Both the position numbers and the translations under genes were made by a program. From NCBI GenBank assembly GCA_022508725.1, contig JAFLUR010000085.1, positions 1-8,549 on the forward strand: DNA of 8,549 bases. The letters run 5' to 3'. The notes under the pieces were generated by a model, which was not told where the DNA came from, did no database searches, and saw only the letters and a list, made by a program, of their open reading frames with translations. Each line of letters opens with the position of its first letter. Position 1 is the first letter of the stretch. The stretch comes from Oscillospiraceae bacterium. GTDB lineage: Bacteria > Bacillota > Clostridia > UBA1381. Shown here piece by piece: positions 1 through 6,275 of the stretch.

Positions 1-1078
1 CTATCCACGCATTCGACGTATTCCAGCCGAAAATATACTGCATTATGCCGTATGCCGCAACAAATGCGCCGGATATGACAAACGCGCGCATAAGCCCGTC
101 AAGCCGTTTCAGATTTTTCACCGAATTGAGTATCACGAAATAAAAGGACATGAACACAAAATACATTGCCCATACCGTAAGACTGTTTCTCCTTGCGAAA
201 GAGGTAAACGACGTAATAAAAAATATTGCCGAAAGCACCGTTATACCGAAGCCGACGCCTCCGAATTTCCATCTGAACACCTTCACATACAGACTGCGCA
301 AAAACAGGGAGATCATTGTAAGAATACATATTCCCGCAAGAACCATGGTGGGAACGAACGGCGCGCTTATTACGGCAAAATACACCCCCGCAATCGGCGA
401 GGAGATCACGCACAGCACCGCAAACACCGCCGGTATTGCCAAAACACCGTATTTTATATTGACCGCCGCCGCGGCTCCCGCAAGAATACCGGTCAGCGCG
501 GTAACAACATACGCCCCCGTGCTTCCGATTTCCTTTGATTTATAAAACGCGTAATCTATTTCAAGTCCGAGCATCCTTGTAAAAAATCCCACAACCGCAC
601 TGTGATTGAGAAAATCGGCGATATTCCGGTTTGTAAAGATACACAGCGCTCCTACCGCCGCGGCTGCGGCAAGTATCGGCACAAAGGACGAATAAACGAC
701 GTATCTCACGACAAAACACGCCAGAGAAGCCGCAAGCAGCAGTATTCCCCCGGTCCGTATATTAAGCGCATATACCGAATGGAGGAAACCCCTGCATGAA
801 GATATTATCACACTTTTCCGGATAATATCCGCAAGCTGTTTTCCGCACCTTTCCCTTATCGCGGTTAGGAATACAAATATCTTTTCCGCCGCTCTGTACA
901 AAAAAGAAGATTTGAGAAAATCCTCGCCGCATTGATATCCTGATATTCCGCCTACGATAACGCTTTTTGAGAATGACGAGGAAATCGCATTGTACAGCTT
1001 ATCAAAAGCCGCGTATATCCCGCTTTTTTTAAACATTTCCCAAAATCCGCATATAAAAGTCCAAATAATACCGTTCAT
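1..1078 (-). CDS. O-antigen ligase family (Wzy/WaaL-like) membrane protein, 3' end missing
   Basis: This open frame runs from an ATG at 1078-1076 off the left edge, giving 359 residues and no stop, so the C-terminal part is outside the window. The visible part has a basic N-terminal region (residues 1-105), then many hydrophobic segments (about 111-128, 131-147, 190-226, 228-262, 277-291, 301-318, 333-349). The stretch near 298-352 (RRNSLTVWAMYFVFM, then SGAFVAAYGIMQYIFG) resembles the region before the Wzy_C periplasmic loop in O-antigen ligases and polymerases of Clostridia. The start is supported by AAGGAA at 1090-1085, six bases upstream, inside the end of murJ; the murJ stop lies two bases before the ATG, so translation is probably coupled. 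Family members polymerise lipid-linked repeat units or transfer glycans at the outer face of the membrane. Which of the two this does cannot be told here, because the catalytic loop is missing. Family call fairly sure, role inferred. Confidence 0.78.
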   Translation of the reverse strand, partial: MNGIIWTFICGFWEMFKKSGIYAAFDKLYNAISSSFSKSVIVGGISGYQCGEDFLKSSFLYRAAEKIFVFLTAIRERCGKQLADIIRKSVIISSCRGFLHSVYALNIRTGGILLLAASLACFVVRYVVYSSFVPILAAAAAVGALCIFTNRNIADFLNHSAVVGFFTRMLGLEIDYAFYKSKEIGSTGAYVVTALTGILAGAAAAVNIKYGVLAIPAVFAVLCVISSPIAGVYFAVISAPFVPTMVLAGICILTMISLFLRSLYVKVFRWKFGGVGFGITVLSAIFFITSFTSFARRNSLTVWAMYFVFMSFYFVILNSVKNLKRLDGLMRAFVISGAFVAAYGIMQYIFGWNTSNAWI

Positions 1079-1080
1079 GA

Positions 1081-2655
1081 TCAGTTCCTTTCCTGTCGCC
1101 TTATTTTTTTGATAAACGGAGCCAATATGTTTTTCACATCCTCCACTCCGATAACAACACAGCACACCGCGTATACAACAATTCCCACGGGAACACACAC
1201 CGCGCATACGACCGCGCTTTTTATCCATTCCGCAGCCTGCATTCCGGCGGTATGCGAAAGCATTATCCGGGAGCACACATAAACCGCCGCCGCCATTACA
1301 AGCGCGGATACGAGGGTTTTTATTACGGCTTTAATATCCTTTTCGCCGAAAACCTTTCCGCTCTTTTTATTCATGAGTATGAAATTAAGCACCGCATTTA
1401 CCGCAGACCCCCCTGCCGTTGCCAGAGCAAGTCCGCCCGCTCCCAATCTTGCCGAAAGGATATAGGCAAGCGCGATATTCGCAGCCATGCTCACCAGAGC
1501 GGTTATCATGGGCGTCTTTGCGTCCTGCATGGAAAAAAACGCCTTGCTCAAAATTTCGTTGTACGCAAGAAATATCATTCCGCAGGAATAGCACAAAAGC
1601 GCGTTCGCCGTCATCGAAACCGCCTCCGGAGTAAACACGCCGTGTTCGTAAAGCACCGAGGTTATCGACCTTGACAGTATTGTAAATCCCGCCATTATCG
1701 GGAGTATAACTATCGATATCGCTCTCAGGGACACCGAAACAAGCGTTTTTGCCCCGTCCCGGTCATCCGCCGCATTCGCCCGTGACATTCTCGGAAATAT
1801 CAAATTTGTAACAACGAACGAAAACACTCCGACAACAATAACATAAAGCCTGTTGGCGTATTCAAGCGCCGCGACCGCGCTGCCTCCGTCAATTCCCGAC
1901 GCAAGGCGCGAATTGACTATCGAATACAACGGCTGTACCCATGTGCTTATAAGCATGGGACCCGCAATTCCGAGCGCCGCCTTTATATTCTCATCCCACA
2001 GCCGCAAAGACGGCCGGTACTTAAATCCGAATTTTTTAAGCGACGGAATTTGTATTATAACCTGCAGGCTCCACGCAAAAAGCATTGTTACCGCAAGTCC
2101 CTCCACTCCGAATTTTTTTCCGAATACAACAAAATAAAGGATTATCGCCAAATTCGAAACAAGGCTTATGATCGCCGGGATATTGAATTCTCCGAAGGAT
2201 TGAAGTATTCCCACAAAGCTGAACGCAAGACCTGTGAAAATTATCATCGGAAACATTACCGATGAGAGCTTTGCCGCAAGATCGTGCGTTTCGGCATTGA
2301 ATTCCGGCGCCATAAAGTTTATCAGCTTATCGGCAAACAAAATTCCGAATACCGATATAAGCGACGTTATAATAAGTATCATGGTTATAAACTTGCTTGC
2401 GAATTCCATCGCCTCGCGTTTTGATTTTTTCTCCATAACGCTGTTGAATACCGGTATAAACGTTGCGGATATCACTCCGCCTATGATAATGTCGAACATC
2501 ATTGTCGGCAGCTTTGACGCCGTCATATACGCCACCGCCGATGTCCCGGTCGAGAAAAATGCGCCTATAAGCATATCCCTCGCCATACCGCATATTTTCG
2601 CAAGCATGGTCGCAGCCGCCATAAATCCTGCCGTTCGCAGCATTTTATTTGCCAT
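1081..2655 (-). CDS. murJ: MurJ-family lipid-linked precursor flippase
   Basis: A 524-residue polytopic protein, the usual length for MurJ (MOP exporter superfamily), which flips lipid II or related lipid-linked sugars across the membrane. Family hallmarks: the first helix with GMARDMLIGAFF (23-34, R26 matching the conserved Arg24 of E. coli MurJ), KLPTMMFDIIIGGVISATFIP near 48-68, and YANRL at 266-270 (R269 matching Arg270). Hydrophobic segments continue to about residue 503, followed by a short basic tail (KKIRRQERN). The ATG at 2655 is preferred over one at 2688 because GGAGG at 2672-2668 lies upstream of the former and because homologues begin close to 'MANKML'. The first 11 bases overlap the end of csaB. 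Odd point: the position of essential E. coli Asp39 appears to be A42. Given the neighbours, the cargo may be a secondary wall polysaccharide intermediate rather than, or as well as, lipid II; that is inference. Confidence 0.93.
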   Translation of the reverse strand: MANKMLRTAGFMAAATMLAKICGMARDMLIGAFFSTGTSAVAYMTASKLPTMMFDIIIGGVISATFIPVFNSVMEKKSKREAMEFASKFITMILIITSLISVFGILFADKLINFMAPEFNAETHDLAAKLSSVMFPMIIFTGLAFSFVGILQSFGEFNIPAIISLVSNLAIILYFVVFGKKFGVEGLAVTMLFAWSLQVIIQIPSLKKFGFKYRPSLRLWDENIKAALGIAGPMLISTWVQPLYSIVNSRLASGIDGGSAVAALEYANRLYVIVVGVFSFVVTNLIFPRMSRANAADDRDGAKTLVSVSLRAISIVILPIMAGFTILSRSITSVLYEHGVFTPEAVSMTANALLCYSCGMIFLAYNEILSKAFFSMQDAKTPMITALVSMAANIALAYILSARLGAGGLALATAGGSAVNAVLNFILMNKKSGKVFGEKDIKAVIKTLVSALVMAAAVYVCSRIMLSHTAGMQAAEWIKSAVVCAVCVPVGIVVYAVCCVVIGVEDVKNILAPFIKKIRRQERN

Positions 2656-3754
2656 TTTCCGGACCCCCCTCCAAAAGCCGGGCGGCATAATCGGAATTCT
2701 TCTCCGCTTTTATCCTCAGCTCGCATACCCTGCCGTCTATTCTCCGCTTTATCTCATCATAATCAAGCATACATTCATCTATCATTCCGATAAGCTTTTC
2801 CTTTTTCACACCGGATACATCGGTGTACATATTCTGTCCTATATAATCCATAAAACCGTTTATCTTTGGGTCGTACACAAGCCCCGTCACCGGGACCCCC
2901 CTCGATGCCGCATATATAAGCGTATGAAGCCGCATACCTATGCAAAGCTTTGCCCGCTCGATAACCGCAAGCGTTTCTCCCGTTGTCATACGCTCGTCCA
3001 GCATTACCGGCCTGCTCTTCATTTTAGCCGCCGCCTCTCTTGAAATATCGCCGTCCGCCGAAAGCTGCATGGGCAGAAATACGGGCGTCATACCGTACCT
3101 TTCCGCCGTATGATCCGCCGCCTCCGCGATAACTCCGGCAAAATCCTCCGAAAGAGTGCGCCAGCGCCTTATCGATATTATAAAAAACTCACTTTTTCCG
3201 CCGCGGCATTTAGCGATAAGCTCCGCGCTCCGCCCGCCCGTGTCCGCCTCCAGCAGAAACGCGGGATCCGCCGTCAGCTCGATTTTCGGCTTTGTGACCC
3301 CTATTTCGGCAAGCGTTTTCTCCGACGCCTCATCCCGCAGAGTTATCAGATCCGCCTTGTTTAAAATATTTCTCGTTATCCTTATGTTGCCCTTTTTCCC
3401 GAGAGGTCCTATCCCGTTTGAATAAAGCATTATTTTTGTGCGGAAAATATACGCTGTCATAATAACGGCAAGATAATAAACAAGCGATTTTGTGCTTGTT
3501 CCGTCCTGTATGAGAGTTCCTCCGCCGGACACAAGCAGGTCGGACCGCGCGGCGCTCTTTATTATTTTAAATATATTCCATCTGTCTACGGCGTCCACGC
3601 CGTACAGCGCCGCCGTTTCACCGGGATTCGCCGACAGCACCGTTATCGCACAATCCGGGATCTTCTCTTTAAGTCCACGGATTATCGAAAGCAGAAGCGC
3701 GTCGTCACCGCTGTTTCCGAAGCCGTAGTATCCCGAAATCAAGATTTTTTTCAT
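2645..3754 (-). CDS. csaB: Polysaccharide pyruvyl transferase CsaB
   Basis: A 369-residue protein of the polysaccharide pyruvyl transferase family, which moves a pyruvate ketal from phosphoenolpyruvate onto a sugar of a cell-wall polysaccharide. In CsaB this creates the ligand for SLH domains, so S-layer or SLH surface proteins can be anchored. Visible motifs: N-terminal nucleotide-fold start MKKILISGYYGFGNSGDDALL, SGGGTLIQD at 76-84, YSNGIGPLG at 111-119, TLRDEAS at 138-144, and the C-terminal-domain signature CIGMRLHTLIYAASRGVPV at 271-289. The ATG at 3754 has AGGA at 3766-3763, eight bases upstream, and starts at the conserved beta strand. A longer frame from a TTG at 3814 would be read out of the upstream repeat element and has no ribosome binding site. 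The end overlaps murJ by 11 bases. No SLH protein is in the window, so the S-layer role is from family knowledge. Confidence 0.92.
   Translation of the reverse strand: MKKILISGYYGFGNSGDDALLLSIIRGLKEKIPDCAITVLSANPGETAALYGVDAVDRWNIFKIIKSAARSDLLVSGGGTLIQDGTSTKSLVYYLAVIMTAYIFRTKIMLYSNGIGPLGKKGNIRITRNILNKADLITLRDEASEKTLAEIGVTKPKIELTADPAFLLEADTGGRSAELIAKCRGGKSEFFIISIRRWRTLSEDFAGVIAEAADHTAERYGMTPVFLPMQLSADGDISREAAAKMKSRPVMLDERMTTGETLAVIERAKLCIGMRLHTLIYAASRGVPVTGLVYDPKINGFMDYIGQNMYTDVSGVKKEKLIGMIDECMLDYDEIKRRIDGRVCELRIKAEKNSDYAARLLEGGPENGK
2656..2672 (-). promoter_or_regulatory. Ribosome binding site deciding the murJ start
   Basis: The minus strand carries GGAGG followed by a run of Gs (2672-2664), ending eight bases before the ATG at 2655. 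It lies inside the last codons of csaB. An alternative in-frame ATG at 2688 would place this strong site inside the murJ coding sequence, so the shorter protein is chosen. Confidence 0.75.
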
Positions 3755-3788
3755 TACGTCTTTCCTTTCGATTTTTTGTAAGAACAAA

Positions 3789-3842
3789 GGAAATACCGAA
3801 TAAATCAATATCAAAAAATAATTCAGCTAAACCGGTGTTTCC
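3789..3842. mobile_element. 54-bp internally deleted MITE-like element
   Basis: This short element begins GGAAATACCG and ends CGGTGTTTCC; these ends pair over 10 positions with one G-T mismatch (a G·U pair in RNA). Bases 3786-3823 are identical over 38 bases to 8356-8393 near the right edge of the window, and the match extends to 3827/8397 with one mismatch. Its right end (TAAACCGGTGTTTCC) resembles the right end of the long copy (TAAATCAGTGTTTCC). It therefore looks like a long copy that lost its middle. CAAA occurs directly on both sides (3785-3788 and 3843-3846), a possible but unproven target duplication. It fills about half of the 113-base gap between the glycosyltransferase and csaB, so it should be transcribed as a hairpin in that operon. 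No coding capacity. Confidence 0.7.
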
Positions 3843-3867
3843 CAAAATAATATGCCGAATACCGTCC

Positions 3868-4998
3868 TTACGGAATTTTCGTCAGCGCTCCGTATGCCCT
3901 GAGCGCGTCGTCCGCCATTCTTGAAACCGAATACTCGGAAAGTATCAGTTTTCTCGAAAAATCGGCAATCTCTTTTTTTCTTTCGTAATTCATTTCAAAA
4001 AATCGCACTATATCGTCAAACAGCTTTTTATTATCGGACATTTCGCATCCCCGGCAGCAAAAATTGGTTCTCTTTGCGATGCCGAGCTTATTTTCTTCAA
4101 AAAGTCCTATATATCCCTCATTTCCGGCTATAATAACGGGCTTTTCACAGCTCATCGCCTCCAGCGCCGCGCGGCTCACCCCGACAAACAGCTCTCCCGC
4201 CGCAATAATATTGTTTACATCCACCCTTGCGCCCGCAAGCGATATGACCTCGCGTCCGAGTTTTTCGTTGACGCCTTTTGCCATGGCAGACACATTCTCA
4301 AAATCATCGCCGTCTCCGGCAATGATTATCCTCAGGCACTCTATCCTTCCGCAAAGCTCCTCGGTGATCTCTATGAGCTGCTTTGCCACGGCGCTCCTGC
4401 TCTTATCCATACGGCTTACATAAACTATCACTCTGTCGCTGCTTTTTATTCCGAATTCCTTTTTTATGCCGCCGGACGGAGTATCTTTCGAAAATTTTTT
4501 CGTGTCTATCCCGTTTATCGTCACAAATATGTCCTTCTCGGGAATATTGTAGTTATCGATCAGATAGGTTTTTATATCCTCGCTTACCGCGATCGTTTTT
4601 TGTCCCCAGTCTGTTATATATTTTAAGCCGTATTTCGTTGTAAAGACCCAATGCGCCGTTGTCACAAACGGAAATCCCATTTTCTTCCTAAGCTTTCCGA
4701 GTATAAAAGACGGTATGCGCGCATGAGAATGTACAAGCGTTATATTTTCTTTCCTTATTATATTGCCGAGCATTTTAAAGGATTTTATCACATTGACCGG
4801 ATTTTTGTTTTGCAGCGGAACCTTATAGTGCTTTATGCCCGCCTCACCGAGCTCTTTCTCGTAAACTCCGCCGTTTGACGCCACGACCACATTGTATCCT
4901 CTTGCCGAAAGCTCCTTTGAAAGCTCCGCCACATGAGTTTCCGCTCCGCCTATATCCAGCTTCATAAGACACATAAGTATATTTACAGCCTGTTTCAT
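3868..4998 (-). CDS. GT4-type (GT-B fold) glycosyltransferase
   Basis: A 376-residue cytoplasmic glycosyltransferase of the GT-B/GT4 type, predicted to transfer a nucleotide-activated sugar onto a lipid-linked or wall glycan intermediate. Evidence: N-terminal Rossmann start with LDIGGAETHVAELSKEL (14-30), SNGGVYEKEL (41-50), LVHSHARIPS (88-97), the inter-domain INGIDTKKF (161-169), VYVSRMDKSR at the start of the donor domain (192-201), and GVSRAALEAMSCEKPVI (273-289) at the donor site. Only the second Glu (E280) of the common E-x7-E donor motif is present; the first position is V272. An unusual cysteine group, NFCCRGCE, lies at 312-319. The ATG at 4998 is the only credible start, since a stop lies upstream in frame, but its GGAAAGG site (5018-5012) is 13 bases away, so initiation may be weak. 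It is the first gene of the leftward operon. Donor and acceptor cannot be told from sequence. Confidence 0.88.
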   Translation of the reverse strand: MKQAVNILMCLMKLDIGGAETHVAELSKELSARGYNVVVASNGGVYEKELGEAGIKHYKVPLQNKNPVNVIKSFKMLGNIIRKENITLVHSHARIPSFILGKLRKKMGFPFVTTAHWVFTTKYGLKYITDWGQKTIAVSEDIKTYLIDNYNIPEKDIFVTINGIDTKKFSKDTPSGGIKKEFGIKSSDRVIVYVSRMDKSRSAVAKQLIEITEELCGRIECLRIIIAGDGDDFENVSAMAKGVNEKLGREVISLAGARVDVNNIIAAGELFVGVSRAALEAMSCEKPVIIAGNEGYIGLFEENKLGIAKRTNFCCRGCEMSDNKKLFDDIVRFFEMNYERKKEIADFSRKLILSEYSVSRMADDALRAYGALTKIP

Positions 4999-5025
4999 AA
5001 AATAATATTCGCCTTTCCGTTAAAT

Positions 5026-5065
5026 TACCGGAAATCCTCACCGTTCTTTTCCCGTTATTCCGGTA
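5026..5065 (-). promoter_or_regulatory. Inverted repeat in the leader of the leftward operon
   Basis: TACCGGAA (5026-5033) and TTCCGGTA (5058-5065) are perfect 8-bp inverted copies separated by 24 bases. Both fall in the predicted 5' untranslated leader between the promoter at 5074-5102 and the ATG at 4998. In RNA they would form a stem very near the 5' end; in DNA they could be a split operator. There is no T-run after it, so it is not a terminator. Function unknown. Confidence 0.4.
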
Positions 5066-5073
5066 TAAATTAT

Positions 5074-5102
5074 ATTATAATAAAATAAAATCAAAATATC
5101 AA
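5074..5102 (-). promoter_or_regulatory. Sigma-A-type promoter for the glycosyltransferase-csaB-murJ operon
   Basis: Reading the minus strand, TTGATA (5102-5097) and a consensus TATAAT (5079-5074) are separated by exactly 17 bases. The predicted transcription start is near 5067, giving a leader of about 69 bases before the ATG at 4998. The region is AT-rich, so chance matches are possible, but hexamer quality and spacing are both good. Confidence 0.6.
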
Positions 5103-5130
5103 TAGTAAATATCAATAAAATCAATTTTAT
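5095..5130. repeat. Direct and inverted AT-rich repeats between the divergent promoters
   Basis: AATATCAATA occurs at 5095-5104 and again at 5108-5117, 13 bases apart. Next to it, ATAAAAT-CA-ATTTTAT (5115-5130) is a perfect 7-bp inverted repeat with a 2-base centre. The direct repeat overlaps the leftward -35 hexamer and the inverted repeat ends seven bases before the rightward -35. The placement suits a regulator controlling both operons, but low sequence complexity makes this a weak call. Confidence 0.35.
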
Positions 5131-5137
5131 TTTTCTC

Positions 5138-5166
5138 TTTACAATTTTATTTATAAATGATACAAT
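5138..5166 (+). promoter_or_regulatory. Sigma-A-type promoter for the zinc-ribbon-cdaA-cdaR-hslO unit
   Basis: TTTACA (5138-5143) and TACAAT (5161-5166) are each one base from the consensus hexamers and lie 17 bases apart. The predicted start of transcription is near 5173, only about 27 bases before the first ATG at 5200. A strong GGAGG site at 5187-5191 sits in that short leader, eight bases from the ATG. Confidence 0.65.
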
Positions 5167-5199
5167 TATTATATAAGTATCAAAACGGAGGAATGTCTT

Positions 5200-5385
5200 A
5201 TGAATATTAAATGTCCGGAATGCGGAACAAAAGAACTCAAGGTGTCAAAATCACCGTTTAAAAAGGTATCGCTTCTCAAAATACTCGTTGTCGTCGCCAT
5301 TCTGGTCGGAATATGGAATTTGATCGCGTCTTTAAAGGGCGGATTTACATATACCTGCACCGCCTGCGGCGAGCGTTTTAAATAA
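5200..5385 (+). CDS. Small zinc-ribbon protein with one membrane helix, function unknown
   Basis: A 61-residue protein with a CPEC pair near the N terminus (C5, C8) and a second pair near the C terminus (C53, C56, in CTACGERFK). Such paired cysteines normally bind one zinc ion. Between them lies a hydrophobic stretch, about residues 24-44 (LLKILVVVAILVGIWNLIASL), long enough for one membrane helix. If the helix does cross the membrane, the two cysteine pairs would end on opposite sides and could not form a single ribbon; alternatively the helix is a hairpin or buried core. The GGAGG site eight bases before the ATG and the promoter just upstream make this a real gene. It is followed after 20 bases by cdaA, so it is probably co-transcribed and may bear on CdaA or the membrane. 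I do not recognise a named family. Confidence 0.8.
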   Translation: MNIKCPECGTKELKVSKSPFKKVSLLKILVVVAILVGIWNLIASLKGGFTYTCTACGERFK

Positions 5386-5390
5386 AAACC

Positions 5391-5408
5391 GGGAGATGAC
5401 TGAATTTG
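5391..5408 (+). promoter_or_regulatory. Ribosome binding site and TTG start codon of cdaA
   Basis: GGGAG (5391-5395) lies ten bases before TTG (5406-5408). An in-frame TGA at 5397-5399 closes the frame just upstream, and the first internal Met is at residue 62, beyond two membrane helices. TTG is therefore the best start. CTG at 5400 would be the only other near-cognate choice and is too close to the site. Confidence 0.65.
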
Positions 5409-6275
5409 GATATAATAATAAACACCGTCATAAAATATTTGCATCTTTTCAGATGGAATGATATTATCGACGTTTCGATAATTGTCCTTCTCGGGGTTTA
5501 TCTTCTTAAATTCATCCGTGAAACACGCGCGGGACAGCTTTTAAAGGGAATAACCATACTTATAATAGTTCTTCAGATCAGTATATGGATGAAGCTCACG
5601 GCGGTCAATTATCTGCTTGAAACCACCATGCAGGTCGGTATGTTCGCCGTTCTTGTGATATTTCAGCCCGAGCTGCGTTCGTTTCTCGAACGACTCGGCA
5701 GATCCAAGCCCGCAAGCATACTCAATATCACATCGCTCACGCCCGATGATGAACGGCGCATTAAAAGCATAGAAGAAATAACGACCGCGGCGACGAATAT
5801 GTCCTCGACCAAAACCGGCGCTCTGATAGTAATAGAACGCGAAACACGACTCGGTGAGATCATGACGACCGGAACGATAATCGATTCGACGGTATCGGCG
5901 CCTCTGCTTGAAACCATATTTTTCCACAATACCCCTCTGCATGACGGCGCGGTGATAATAAGGGATGACAGGATAATGAACGCCGGCTGCGTTCTTCCCC
6001 TAACCTCAAACAACAATCTTTCTCACGATCTCGGTACGCGTCACCGTGCCGCGATCGGTATTTCCGAGGTGTCCGATGCGCTCGTTGTGGTCGTAAGCGA
6101 GGAAACGGGAAAAATATCTCTTGCAATAAACGGAACCATGTCAAGAAATATGACGGGAGACACTCTGAAAAAGGCTCTTATAAAAAAACTCGACAATTCA
6201 AAGGTGTCCAATTTCCCGTACAGAATAAAATTCCGGAAGGTGCTGAACAACAATGAAAAAAAATCTGACAAATGA
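5406..6275 (+). CDS. cdaA: Membrane diadenylate cyclase CdaA (c-di-AMP synthase)
   Basis: A 289-residue protein that condenses two ATP into cyclic di-AMP, an essential second messenger in many Bacillota that controls potassium and osmolyte transport and cell-wall stability. Three N-terminal membrane helices (about 18-36, 44-62, 66-86) are followed by a short linker and a cytoplasmic DAC domain (about 100-265). The catalytic and ATP-binding motifs are intact: GALIVIE at 138-144, LHDGAVII at 178-185 (DGA motif 180-182), and GTRHRAAIGIS at 210-220 (RHR motif 212-214). Length is close to typical CdaA. It starts with TTG, and its last 23 bases overlap cdaR, which encodes a lysine- and asparagine-rich tail. 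The DAC domain type with three helices separates it from DisA and CdaS. Very sure of identity. Confidence 0.96.
   Translation: MDIIINTVIKYLHLFRWNDIIDVSIIVLLGVYLLKFIRETRAGQLLKGITILIIVLQISIWMKLTAVNYLLETTMQVGMFAVLVIFQPELRSFLERLGRSKPASILNITSLTPDDERRIKSIEEITTAATNMSSTKTGALIVIERETRLGEIMTTGTIIDSTVSAPLLETIFFHNTPLHDGAVIIRDDRIMNAGCVLPLTSNNNLSHDLGTRHRAAIGISEVSDALVVVVSEETGKISLAINGTMSRNMTGDTLKKALIKKLDNSKVSNFPYRIKFRKVLNNNEKKSDK

Noticed and set aside
150..545. 131-codon plus-strand open frame at the left end
   Set aside because: It is antisense to the O-antigen ligase-like gene, which has a continuous 359-codon frame, membrane segments and a ribosome binding site.
2656..2688. 11-residue N-terminal extension of murJ
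   Set aside because: The strong GGAGG site lies inside it, pointing to the downstream ATG.
2234..3043. 269-codon plus-strand open frame
   Set aside because: It lies antisense across the murJ/csaB junction, has no ribosome binding site, and its protein looks like the complement of the hydrophobic MurJ coding sequence.
3755..3814. 20-residue N-terminal extension of csaB from a TTG
   Set aside because: The extension is translated out of the inserted repeat, lacks a ribosome binding site, and precedes the conserved first beta strand.
5396..5461. 21-codon ATG frame overlapping the start of cdaA
   Set aside because: The ribosome binding site touches its ATG with no spacing, and the peptide has no recognisable feature; it is most likely chance.
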